Shown one piece after another: positions 54,001-61,196 of a stretch of 64,000 nucleotides of DNA. The stretch's first letter is position 1, and each line of letters begins with the position of its first letter. Origin of the DNA: Aculops lycopersici (taxonomy: Eukaryota; Arthropoda; Arachnida; Trombidiformes; Eriophyidae); assembly GCA_015350385.1 (NCBI GenBank), contig WNKI01000003.1, forward strand, positions 1,459,730 to 1,523,729, in the 5' to 3' direction. A model generated the notes under the pieces. The model was given only the letters and a program-made list of their open reading frames with translations. It did no database searches and was not told where the DNA came from. The translations under genes were made by a program, and so were the position numbers.

Positions 54001-55798
54001 CTTGATTCTTGCTTATATAACTATTGCTTATCTCAACATCATTCGCTATACCTGTCCAATCGTCGTCCTCATTGGCCACCACTTCAATTGTAAACAAAAC
54101 TGTACGATAGGAGGCCGGCTCATAGCAAATCTTCAATCTACCCGATCGGCTAACGATACTCTGGGCTCTAGTATTGTTTGCTATGCGCAATTTAAACGGA
54201 AACTCATCTCGGTAGTCGTCGTAGATGACTAAATGTGCATCTCTACCTAGCTGAATATCTTTAGGTATTGAGAAGCGTTTGTTTGCATCGCTATCGGGCA
54301 ACAGGTTGTTTGGAGTTGATCTTAGGACAGGAAAGTGGACTGTTAGCTGATTATTGCTTAGAAATTCCTGACAGCAATCGCGACCTGATGTTAGAAATGT
54401 TTGCTCGTGACTTAAAACCACAGGATAGGATTGCGATGGGCCCAAGTTGGCAAATTTACAAAAATCATGCGAGCCAACAATAATGCGCTCGTGTCTTGCT
54501 ACTCTAATCCCATCGCCTCCATTATTTTCAACTTGTAAATTATCCAACTCTATCTTGCCCCAACTTGTATTTATAAACAATGGAAATGCCATATTATCAT
54601 GTAATTTGATGTTTGCCATTCTAACTGGATCATCAACATCCTCAATCATAATTCCATAAATTGAATCTTTAATCTCTAGGTAACTCATCTGCGGCGGTTG
54701 GCCAAAGACTCGAATGGCACTAGTGGCGTTACCTACATCGCTAAGTCCAGCTTCGCTGATAACCACATGCTTAAGTATTGATTTGCTAACTTTTTGCTTC
54801 ATTTGACCCTCTAAAACATACTCAGTGCTCGAGTCACTATACATAAATTCAATGCCCCGCCAAAAGTGATAGCCGCTCGCCGCTAGTGGCTCTAGTGGCG
54901 ATAAATTTTCATTATCATCATAATTGAAGATCATAGTTTTAGAGCAACGAATTCCAATATCCGAATGCTTATCACAGATTCCACCACCTGTTCTCAGTCT
55001 ATTCCATCTCTTGCATTGACTCAAACTTAACTCGTTCCCTAAACAATGGAATGATTTTGACATCATTTGATGCAGTGTAATTGTGTCATTGCGTCTCGGG
55101 AACCACTTGTACCAGAACCCCTCCTGGTAGCCAACTTGTCTACAGATAACTTTTATGTCAGCGGCAGTGAAATTCTTTGAACTTGTGCACAGGGAATGCC
55201 ACTTGTTGTTGAATCTAACTTGAACCCTACCCTCGCTCGGCAAGTCGCCGTCGACTAGGCGCACCTGTTGATTGGTGCTGCTGCCGGCGCCGGCGCCACT
55301 GAATGGCGTCACCGACGACGCGGCACTCGCCGCTAGTTGAGATCTTTGAAAGTTTATTGTGGCCGAGTCCGATTTCCGGAAAAGATTTAATTTAACTTTG
55401 TCATTTTGATTACCTAAAATCTCCAAAGTTCCATGAACAATTATTCCACGCTTCTTCTCAAACACCAACTCAGTTCCTGGCAGAATGGTAAGTTTTGCAT
55501 CCCGTTTAATGATGATATTTTTAGTTATTATAATTGGCTTCAATTGTTTGTTAAGTGTTACATTGTTTCCACTCTTTATTACACCACCCTGCTGGGTTAT
55601 CAGCTGCTCATTGGTGATTGCATAAGTTGGATATATTGGCTGTTGGAGCGGGAAAATATCCCGCTCCCTTCGTGGCTGTTGCAGGTGTTGATTTGTTGCG
55701 TCAAGTTTGAGGCAGAGATTTGCAATTATAATTATGGTCAATATTGTCTCGATCTTGACGGTCATCCAAAATCTCCGCAGGTGAGAGGGGGAGTTCAT
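45056..55798 (-). CDS. bark: Bark beetle / Anakonda, tricellular junction transmembrane protein
   Basis: A 10.7 kb single coding exon of 3580 aa. Bark (Anakonda) organises septate junctions at tricellular contacts of arthropod epithelia. The start at 55798 is preferred because the frame upstream reads through an AT repeat; a signal peptide follows (IETILTIIIIANLCL). Three scavenger-receptor Cys-rich domains lie at about 179-284 (VRLVDGDLPSEGRVQVRF), 1147-1250 (GKLEVQLDGIWGPVCDY) and 2050-2190 (VACRQLGYTHLSLF). They are separated by long Asn-rich parallel beta-helix repeats (SRIANNT, NNHGIGI types) seen as recurring IxNNxI motifs. A C-type lectin-like domain is at about 2820-2920 (GDACLVYVGSRMTYSEARDF), a single transmembrane helix near 2933-2955 (LIALILALITTVLILLCNL), then a cytoplasmic tail of about 620 residues rich in Gln, Ser and Tyr. 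Lectin domain next to the membrane and three SRCR domains are the family plan. Confidence 0.95.
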   Translation of the reverse strand: MNSPSHLRRFWMTVKIETILTIIIIANLCLKLDATNQHLQQPRRERDIFPLQQPIYPTYAITNEQLITQQGGVIKSGNNVTLNKQLKPIIITKNIIIKRDAKLTILPGTELVFEKKRGIIVHGTLEILGNQNDKVKLNLFRKSDSATINFQRSQLAASAASSVTPFSGAGAGSSTNQQVRLVDGDLPSEGRVQVRFNNKWHSLCTSSKNFTAADIKVICRQVGYQEGFWYKWFPRRNDTITLHQMMSKSFHCLGNELSLSQCKRWNRLRTGGGICDKHSDIGIRCSKTMIFNYDDNENLSPLEPLAASGYHFWRGIEFMYSDSSTEYVLEGQMKQKVSKSILKHVVISEAGLSDVGNATSAIRVFGQPPQMSYLEIKDSIYGIMIEDVDDPVRMANIKLHDNMAFPLFINTSWGKIELDNLQVENNGGDGIRVARHERIIVGSHDFCKFANLGPSQSYPVVLSHEQTFLTSGRDCCQEFLSNNQLTVHFPVLRSTPNNLLPDSDANKRFSIPKDIQLGRDAHLVIYDDYRDEFPFKLRIANNTRAQSIVSRSGRLKICYEPASYRTVLFTIEVVANEDDDWTGIANDVEISNSYISKNQGRGIWIENPRSGIKISNTTVTNHNYLAGCHFENGTGQVIIEGSTIKNNYGHGILINLAGGYYHIDNSTIQDNTLKGLNIDYDKRPELAPFNHTVHVGYTLLAGNGEQGIFIGNVCRSDAFWNISMNSFIKNGEDAVSFESCLPTLEIGGNFKNLSSRLNLSIDSINGAIAYKQNYQELHLTHNVFIANQRRAINLAPVYYLKSYIRHNLFKDHPLAVINIYSKIVNSNDPESIDYHSPVNIRIASNRFYFNRGRYVANIGLQEDNPRHTLIFTKNFLENNQISEPYSDLKPRSRVSAVVVVSSSNVKVIRNRFINPESNFEMGSHLEAHAKVINATANYWGQSFDATSIYRRIFDRKNRYNLAQIEFLQYLMSPEDLEFATDLSFERERDKISSYKNGTRLGGEVKGYEELEPNNYLVQDDIFIRPGGHLVLRPGTTFRFLDGVGVMVQGRFDALGQRQSPIVFTSAMGANRAPQRVQFTTTPPPVAIRWVSHRGSSSSSSSLGGQSEFDDEVSAANMTSLHIDPTQAFAEKRRHVRQATSGPQNNVRLSHTTMGKLEVQLDGIWGPVCDYNFDIDDAAVVCQQLGMILNKDDWLLEKFQYAANDQQQVSLMSNNVLMTNVRCDPTLDTDLTTCKAELSSRGDFDGMCNSEVGIRCFPPSWSGIRMGMGAETSTLEHMIIQRAGMFDYATYTLRPALQIDFNRHLISSIVVKSNSDSGLGIMWNDVIGRHFHDLIISDSKFHNNERHGIELRSRGLSISSCSMRENRQNGIDYNPSFFQHELNDLLSWLPTTKNSDSIEKLTFPLMLHHKTIHFSVSSSEESYKYFILQRQPQPNLVESFTIGTDPGHMLSIQLINPIHPDSSEQLNMSLGLNPDSPIWDFRVNMTSFPMISPGYKFHFNYSTGVKPRGNIMLYIRSRYNNRDLKLLTRFIPAHLVAPKFEQTAENINSKLINSLLINNSNITKNGIGIKLRNPDFAYGSGASFNRRYANETTNITNNLFDSNYYSSVFIGADDFNLEPNLEFVNRSTASSEIYYNIINNKLRRNKDCIRQFGRDIRYSHNVFHWHIADSSFENNRGGGINILLPYYWRYDQNLSHSIDISNNSFSNNSNFEFKLDGHYVVVNLTRNSLKDNKCRNKLITFSGMEKRMLIKGNVIEFNSCGRIMEFNIKSHADKMGFVPAQFEFNSIRYNRKPIDHSVYLGSNFKYPKLVGKLHPQAADYALSLHGIQALNITRNRFMNPDLRFELVVAIILDPDERTVNAVENFWGSVVPSDISERIFDFDDWNSYAVAEISPYLTFDSFSAATMILTESREFYYNSLGGPMSLANRPLGGRLTRNMILPYRKEPYLVESDFTVMPNVQLVIEKGVTMEFMPNVGILVLGDLIAAGTREKPIQMRPVLSASEILPLHPYLFPQKPKPYFIQANLDDPLAYEHNYAFKHYQFAYPIDLGSIRLCKNEICNDGSRIYENNVEDPNLRREVLDSANNTWKMDGFLEIYNMTTLQWVPICDPLFTEHTARVACRQLGYTHLSLFKRGKRYTIEQEQITSVKYWPESIQCEGDETSLPNCQLAATGFTNHSTACTREGDSFVYVYCSDFPEIFPTGSNLQPPTQTHGLSNGLAHHWAGVRFSCPPMMTHQTNLYDNRETHQMILQTNNVTKSRLQFVTIDRAGMLHGKKAPALQMLQCNIQLEYVAISHSAHHGLETIASYGFQTFHQLRLRNNLGVGINYLSVTGSSSASKLVPYLPIRHLEISSDIFGLVDICGANKELQIEERVLIFYRYSSQPVDCVKIVSSKLSVKHLGVRMLQFDLFNSTAYTTKPDYLKIYDGNIFDRDSHLLVELGVTEKHRLEKPELKFYQSTDSSMTLRLHVSGARPVYGFIAEVVSTPVSYNIQRDTYNNITFSEITNNKLGAISVASAGESTPNLILRNNRFESNCLHLFGNFTSCSSPIYMELQNCQRLKIINNLIKNNQAGGITIKSYSHTAVSALEASIENNVIEGNQNTNVLALLGPKTDPYQTVRVSKNFITRNYSPYLSNVVLSRIVANFSWNIMTGNTGRHQIEVVGFDKLPLSYQTFGHNWIYNNSATFERDRSTIFGNSAGQQYYHNYLVNPDNHFEISTMNWSRYDVKTFHVPRDDEIIHLTAGDGSSRDVFRKTANEIPITIIDTKQVDLYQASINARQNWWGFNGSAAIRGRIRDRAQHEELIRVEFEPFLKSNSTVLSGVCAGGWQRVGDACLVYVGSRMTYSEARDFCDRERATLPLLQGNHYEFSDFIRQQEPEFDPRVDRFWVRSFEVSRDACPALNDYRTKNYDCQDKYAFLCEKDPQVIVSLWHWHRETGGLIALILALITTVLILLCNLCWAYKSRQRYKEKMERKSSIRASVRSLSRGNLGAYASNNSLSEFSLHRQIYNPEKSSLNDISLSTQMTPPVDSYMTQQQHLYQHQQQERQHQAVRLDPHYADARFGNDLTTKGNAKKLKGNKIRNGNFVSTDPMPDSHDRKSSRSSSRSSSKSSIQQQHQQLFNQYEQQPATNPSWVSPSPQGGIGGSGDNMLIFKKSPTPAPSLRSQGSQRKSSSMNNVLTNGSSFAGSQQQIIIQPNGSQASGSYAGSYNGSNFGLGELPPVISYNPSYSQLRDFDENYDNGERNYYSDELRSNQGRSVPQMSPISNSQQQQVQNDAYTKQQQQQQSPTYSPKYSQLQQPQPTYVNNDNGIGKFQSKQQRQTNQQSYHLPSFQPPPQFISTVANGDTSESSVPTFYSNQIEAYEESSHSYMENYNSAYLKSLSQMNNPDGTSYLITERTSVTDLLLNSSSQLTQSSSTSAINAPLGVQSNKAFSGSGLGGSGSAGVGGSSRYLVETSFDLESSPVAGAPQQPPQYERQQQQQQDQRLYQPLAQPRLSQQQQVAVSQETFEAQPVTTYYDQQSAEFTPTLQYQSQTQLLQPLETSTFGGSQRLSPLSASGVSLVPNYEADSKLGSRVYLETTFD

Positions 55799-55823
55799 TA
55801 TCAATAACAGGTTGAAAAATATG

Positions 55824-55845
55824 TATATATATATATATATATATA
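55824..55845. repeat. AT dinucleotide repeat just upstream of bark
   Basis: About eleven TA units 26 bases before the Bark ATG. It may serve as a TATA element with a very short leader, or may simply lie in the 5' UTR. Confidence 0.8.
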
Positions 55846-55855
55846 AATATTGCAA

Positions 55856-57324
55856 GAGGGAGAGAGAGAAGTGTAAAGTTTACTCTCTTGGTAACGAGAA
55901 TCGACTATTGACTAAATTACTACCGTAGGGAGGGGTGGGAGTTTGATGATGGGGGAAATAGACTGGTGAGCCAGGAGAGTCTCAGGGAAAAGTGGACTCG
56001 CTGCCACTGGCAACCTGCACCACCATCACCATTACCGTCGCCTTGTGCCCGACATTCCGCTGTGGCTATGATGCAAGCGGTGGATGAATGTGACCGAGTG
56101 CGCGAGAGATTGCAGCAAGTGGTGGTTGCCGCCCCTGTAGCATTTGTGTGTATGTGTATGTGTATGTGTTTGAGTGTGAGTTAGTTGCAGGATTTGTTGT
56201 GTTGGATTGTTAACTGGCGCAACTTTGCCATCGTTGGTGCCGCCGCCACCAAATTTTTTTGGCCAGGTTAATAAGACCCGTGTCTCTGTGCAACGGGTCT
56301 CCATTGTTGCTGCCATGGAGAGCGAGACGAATGTGGACGAGTGAGCGAGCGAGCAAGAGGTCCAGTGAGCGACGTGACCATGCCCGCAAGCAGCGGGCCG
56401 CCGCTTCGTTGCATCAATTAGATGGTGGTGGGACAAATGGGGCGTGGCGAGTTTCTAAAGCTTCCAAGATTTGAGGCGCTCTTAACACGCAACCCGCGTC
56501 ACGCCCACACTTGAAACCAAACACACCCCAGAGGTTTTGACCCGACAAACGAACAAGTGTTGTGCGCGCGAGGCCGCCCCGCTTGCGTCGGCGGTGGTTG
56601 ATGTGTTGTTGAGCCTCTGCTGCTGCTGTCGCTACCGCTGCTTTCTGGGCAGCGGGAGGGAAGTAAGAGCTAGCCTAGCGCTTCACTGGATGAACTGAGC
56701 TTCCGCGGCTAGCGTAAGGCTACTGTGCGAATGGCCCTGGCTCACAAAATGCAACCTGCAAAATACACGGCCACTGACAGGGCAATTCAACACAAAATAG
56801 AATTCAATTGTGTTGCATTTCGCCGTGAATCAAGTTACCGCTCATCCAATGATTCAGATTAACGTTGTGCACTCTAATTCCTATATAACGACGGCAAAGT
56901 GGCTCGCGAAATGCAGTTTGGTGTACATTGAACTCTCAGCGGCAGGATTGGTACCAAAGCCACTGCACCACGACCACAAAAAAAGAAACTTCAAGCTCAC
57001 GCACTAATAACTAAAATCCAATTGACTGCAATAGATAGTCTGGTAAACACTCACACAAATACATACCACAGACACGGACTCATACACAATAATAATGGAG
57101 AAGAGGCCCTCAATGAGAATAGAGGGAAATAGATGATATTTTTTGTGTCTACACGGAAAAAATAACAGCGATTAATGTCATGAATTCGCATTCATGATAT
57201 TAATCTTCACATCAAAAAGTGAACTTTTGCGTCTATTTATCTTAACCAATAAATAATTGGAGTTATTTCATCATCATTACAATCATTAAGATAACTGTAA
57301 GACTATTATTATTGATCCAAAAAC
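55856..57324. other. Divergent promoter region, bark and ARNT
   Basis: 1.5 kb upstream of both genes, GC-rich in 55950-56700 and AT-rich in 56750-57324. Apart from the inverted repeat at 57171 I see no defined element. Open frames here are short and low-complexity. Confidence 0.45.
57171..57204. repeat. Inverted repeat upstream of ARNT
   Basis: Arms 57171-57185 (ATTAATGTCATGAAT) and 57190-57204 (ATTCATGATATTAAT) pair at 14 of 15 positions around a TCGC loop, 120 bases before the ARNT ATG. Confidence 0.8.
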
Positions 57325-59241
57325 ATGAACTACGAAATGATGCCAGAGAAGGACTCGGATAAGGAGCGTTATGCTCGCGAGAATCACAGCGAAATCGAGC
57401 GAAGAAGGCGAAATAAGATGACGGCCTACATAACTGAATTAAGTGACATGGTTCCAACTTGTAGTGCATTGGCTAGAAAACCCGATAAGCTAACTATTCT
57501 TAGGATGGCCGTTGGCCATATGAAATCACTAAGGGGAACGGGAAACACGCATAGTGGCGATGGAGCCTACAAGCCATCCTTTTTAACCGATCAGGAGTTG
57601 AAGCATTTGATCCTGGAAGCGGCTGATGGATTTTTGTTTGTTGTAGCCTGCGACTCTGGAAAAGTCATCTATGTTTCGGACTCAGTGACGCCAGTATTAA
57701 ATCATTCCCAATACGAATTCCAAAATTCTTCATTCTACGATTGGGTTCATCCCGACGACATGGCCAAGGTTCGCGAGCAACTCAGCACTCAGGAGGTTTC
57801 AGATAAAATCAGAACTTTAGATGTAAGAACGGGAACTGTGAAGAAGGATAACCATCAATCTCTGGTACGCCATTGTATTGGCTCTCGTCGAGGCTTCATT
57901 TGTCGCCTCCGACTTGGCCAAACGCAATCATCGTCCGACTCCATGTCACCCACTCATCTGCACAGACTTCGTCAACGTAACAGTTTGGGCCCCTCACGAG
58001 ATGGGCAACAGTATGCGGTAGTCCATTGCACTGGATATACAAAGAATTGGTCCACTAGCGCAGGTGGTGGTGGCAACAACAACCAGATCCAGGATCATAA
58101 TCGCATCGATGTGGATGATGCCGGCAATGGCTATTGCTGTCTGGTTGCCATTGGAAGATTGCAAGTTATCAGCACTCCAAATGCTTGTGACTTGAACAAT
58201 GCAAACTCATCGATTGAATTCACTTCACGTCATAATTTGGATGGAAAATTTACATTCCTCGATCAACGAGTTGCAAATGTTTTAGGCTACAAGCCTCAGG
58301 ATTTAATTGGTCGCGTTTGTTTTGATTATTATCACCCCGACGACGTGAACCATATGAAGGAACAATTTGATCAAATTGTCAACCTACGTGGACAAGTAAT
58401 CTCTGTAATGTATAGAATTAGAACAAAGGAAGGCGAATGGGTGCAAATGAAGACATCTAGCTACGCATTTCTAAATCCATATACAAACGATGTCGAGTAT
58501 ATTGTTTGCACAAATACACTTGCCAATGGCAATCAAAGTGGCATTTTATCCGAACGAAGAAGGCAACAGGAGCAACTCAACAATAATACAGGACATAATA
58601 CTGGTTCATCAGCCAACGCAACATCATCAAACGACTCGGGATTTCTTCAGGCGCAATCTCAAACTTCAGCATTATCAGTCGACTCAACGTCAACAACAAG
58701 TGGTGTTGTTAACGCAAGCAACAACCAATCAATGAAACACTCAGACTATAATTCTACTTATCATCACCAACTGCCGACCACAGCACAGCAACAAGCCACA
58801 ACAAGAGATACCACAAACTATAGTCCATATCATCAAACATCGACCACCGCCACAACTGCAGCCGCTCTATCTAATCAAGACCAATACAATTCGGCCACTG
58901 CGGCCTCTGGCTACGAGCAGGCATCTTCTTACAGCAACCAAACAAATATTAGTCCAACTTACACCCAGTTGGGCGCCCCGGCTGCACCCGCAACCGCTAC
59001 AGACCCAACTGGCGTTAGGAACCTATGGTCGAATCAATGGGCCCAACAGGTAGGCTCTATAGCAACCACAGGCACAGACCAGCAACAGCAACAACTTGAT
59101 GCCTCGACGATGCACCAGATGCAAACCCAGCAACAAGCCGCAGTCGCTGCGGCCCAAGGATACGACCAGCAACAGCAGCAGCAGCAAGCTCAATATGATA
59201 ATTTGCAAAACACCATTGACTACTACAATCACAGGATATAA
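57325..59241 (+). CDS. tgo: ARNT / Tango bHLH-PAS transcription factor
   Basis: Single-exon frame of 638 aa. ARNT is the shared class II partner of bHLH-PAS proteins (HIF-alpha/Sima, AhR/Spineless, Single-minded, Trachealess) and binds E-box-like half sites in the nucleus. The bHLH region (about 13-67) has the basic helix RENHSEIERRRRNKMTAYI and then LARKPDKLTILRMAV. PAS-A spans about 93-285 (LEAADGFLFVVACDSGKVIY, then FYDWVHPDDMAKVREQLS, FICRLRLG, VVHCTGYTKNW). PAS-B spans about 296-400 (FTSRHNLDGKFTFLDQR, then MKTSSYAFLNPYTNDVEYI). The C-terminal 230 residues are Gln/Thr/Ser-rich, as in a transactivation region. Only about 12 residues precede the bHLH, fewer than in human ARNT, so a 5' coding exon may be missing. 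It converges on the protease gene with 104 bases between stops. Confidence 0.95.
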   Translation: MNYEMMPEKDSDKERYARENHSEIERRRRNKMTAYITELSDMVPTCSALARKPDKLTILRMAVGHMKSLRGTGNTHSGDGAYKPSFLTDQELKHLILEAADGFLFVVACDSGKVIYVSDSVTPVLNHSQYEFQNSSFYDWVHPDDMAKVREQLSTQEVSDKIRTLDVRTGTVKKDNHQSLVRHCIGSRRGFICRLRLGQTQSSSDSMSPTHLHRLRQRNSLGPSRDGQQYAVVHCTGYTKNWSTSAGGGGNNNQIQDHNRIDVDDAGNGYCCLVAIGRLQVISTPNACDLNNANSSIEFTSRHNLDGKFTFLDQRVANVLGYKPQDLIGRVCFDYYHPDDVNHMKEQFDQIVNLRGQVISVMYRIRTKEGEWVQMKTSSYAFLNPYTNDVEYIVCTNTLANGNQSGILSERRRQQEQLNNNTGHNTGSSANATSSNDSGFLQAQSQTSALSVDSTSTTSGVVNASNNQSMKHSDYNSTYHHQLPTTAQQQATTRDTTNYSPYHQTSTTATTAAALSNQDQYNSATAASGYEQASSYSNQTNISPTYTQLGAPAAPATATDPTGVRNLWSNQWAQQVGSIATTGTDQQQQQLDASTMHQMQTQQQAAVAAAQGYDQQQQQQQAQYDNLQNTIDYYNHRI

Positions 59242-59329
59242 ATCATATCTAAATCTATATGCTAAGTACTATCCGACATCCATATAGTATTTTATGTAAA
59301 CTAAAATTTAGGTTAGCATCAACTAAACC

Positions 59330-59335
59330 TTTATT
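59330..59335 (-). terminator. Poly(A) signal of the 59.3 kb protease gene
   Basis: AATAAA on the minus strand, 11 bases after the stop codon. No good hexamer was found for ARNT on the plus strand. Confidence 0.55.
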
Positions 59336-59345
59336 ATGTCACAGA

Positions 59346-60728
59346 TTAATCATCGTCTTCTGTCGACGAAGTCATCTTTTTCTCAGGTTTGTGTGTAGTT
59401 GTCGTTGAAGTTCCCTGACTTTTTCTGTGAAATGACTTTGACGGGGATCTATGGTGGCTTGTTGTGGCAGTCGTCGTAGTTGGGAATCTAGTTGTGGTGG
59501 TTGGAGGGTCCGTAGACAAGCCAATCTCAGGTGGTTTGCTAGAGGAATCTGGCTTACTGGTAGTAGTGGTTGATGTCGCTGCTGCCGCTTGTTTCCATGG
59601 TTGAGGCGCCTTCAGCACCTTGAAAGGCACCTTGGAATCTGTTCCAAACCTCACAATATCTTCAATCCAATCTGAGTAAGCGGAAGTTCTAGTGTATAGG
59701 CCAGGTATTCCTCGCGTTGCACAGCCGATTCCATAAGACACAATACCAATAGCGATTGCTTTTTTGCTAGCGAATTGCATCAACGGACCACCACTGTCCG
59801 ATTGGCAAGCGTCTCGAGTGTCCTTGTAACTGGCGCAAATGACATCATCATACTTTTTCTGGTGCTTCTTCGGCCTGTCTGATTTCAAATGCTCACCATA
59901 GGCCTTGATACAATCGTCAGTCTTACTTAAAAGAATATCGGTGGTCAATAGCTTACTCGGCATGGAGGTGATATCTTTTTCATTACTTAAACCCCAACCA
60001 GCAAGTCGAGCTGTTTCATTAAACTTATACTTTTTATCCTTCATAGGTAAGCAGATACTATTCATTAAAGGCTGCGATTGCTCTCCTGAGGGAGAGGATT
60101 CACGTTTCTGACTAAATTCAACCTTTTCCTCTAATTCAACGAGTGCAATGTCGAAACCCAAAGGCATGCTTTTGTCAAAGCCTGAGTGCATATAGATCTT
60201 CTCGATGGTTAGATTCCTATTGATTCCAACTCGCGAGTTTACTTTATGCGAACCGGCGACTACCTTGAGCTTATCATTTTCAAGATAACTTTTGATTGAG
60301 TCGGTGGCGAAACAATGGGCTGCAGAAAGAATCCACTTTTCACTAATGAAAGCCCCACTACAGAAATGCAAATCCTCAAGTGCCTTCTGGTGTACCATCT
60401 TTGACTCCTTCTTTGTCTCTTTGGCTGCCTGCAATTGGGTGGATTTTGTGGCATTCTCTAAGATTTTGATCTGAAATGAAACAATCCAAGGGAATTGCCC
60501 CTCTCTGGCCATATTAATGAACTCATGCTCGCGCCAATTTGGATCGGCAATTCCGCAGGTCTTTGTATTGAATGGATCAATTGAGATCTTAGCATTACCC
60601 TGTCGCTTGGTGGCTGAAATTTCCGGCTTCTTGTTTCCATCAACTACAATGGATGATGTTAAATCAATCAAGTAGCAAGCAGCTACCAAAAGGCCAATGA
60701 CAATAGCAGTAAGTCTAAGGTAATGCAT
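59346..60728 (-). CDS. S1 family serine protease or protease homologue, Thr-rich tail
   Basis: Frame of 460 aa from the ATG at 60728, which begins a signal peptide (YLRLTAIVIGLLVAACYLI). The trypsin fold spans about 62-372. The triad is His in LSAAHCF, Asp in GFDIALVEL and Ser in CQSDSGGPL, with trypsin-like Asp189 (DTRDAC, chymotrypsin numbering). Two departures: Gly193 of the oxyanion hole is Ser (CQSDSGG for CQGDSGG), and the activation site that normally reads Arg-IVGG is HEFINMAREGQFPW. Activity is therefore doubtful. A pre-domain Cys (FNTKTCGI) may hold a linker disulphide. The C-terminal 75 residues are Thr/Ser/Pro-rich, mucin-like. It forms a head-to-head pair with its paralogue at 61.2 kb, sharing NTKTCGI, FPW, SEKWILSAAHCFA and GIGCATRG-type motifs. 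Confidence 0.9.
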   Translation of the reverse strand: MHYLRLTAIVIGLLVAACYLIDLTSSIVVDGNKKPEISATKRQGNAKISIDPFNTKTCGIADPNWREHEFINMAREGQFPWIVSFQIKILENATKSTQLQAAKETKKESKMVHQKALEDLHFCSGAFISEKWILSAAHCFATDSIKSYLENDKLKVVAGSHKVNSRVGINRNLTIEKIYMHSGFDKSMPLGFDIALVELEEKVEFSQKRESSPSGEQSQPLMNSICLPMKDKKYKFNETARLAGWGLSNEKDITSMPSKLLTTDILLSKTDDCIKAYGEHLKSDRPKKHQKKYDDVICASYKDTRDACQSDSGGPLMQFASKKAIAIGIVSYGIGCATRGIPGLYTRTSAYSDWIEDIVRFGTDSKVPFKVLKAPQPWKQAAAATSTTTTSKPDSSSKPPEIGLSTDPPTTTTRFPTTTTATTSHHRSPSKSFHRKSQGTSTTTTHKPEKKMTSSTEDDD

Positions 60729-61196
60729 TATGTTTGAGTCTATCAACCACTTAATGGTGATCAACTGACGTTCTAATTACCGTGAGTTGCGATCGATTAA
60801 GTCAAGTGAAATGTTTTAATGCGACTCTCCATGACTATCACCACTATCTGTGATTCGATCCAGCTCGAGCTAACTAACTGTCGACGCATAGTAGCAAGTC
60901 TACAATTACACAAGCTCATTAAAGACCAGATTCAATTACATCTAGATCGACTCGCGGGTAAATTTCACCTGTGAGCCTCTGATTCTCATAGATCAAAGCT
61001 AATCCCAATGCTTTGCCCTCAAGACAACATCATCATTGAGTTAAACGACTAACCACTCAGCCCAATATTTACCTACCCCTTAGTTGAATCTTAGGGGCAT
61101 GCTAAGAGTTCCTCTGTTTTGAAACAAGTAGGGATTTGGGTCAAGATTTCAGTAGCGATAGCATCGGAGACTGTTGATATTGCATACAGGGAAAAT
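60729..61196. other. Shared promoter region of the two protease paralogues
   Basis: 468 bases between divergent ATGs. It must contain both promoters and leaders, so the pair may be co-regulated. No clear TATA pair seen. Confidence 0.5.

Noticed and set aside
61119..61196. An upstream extension of the second protease
   Set aside because: It would start at TTG; the ATG at 61197 begins a proper signal peptide.
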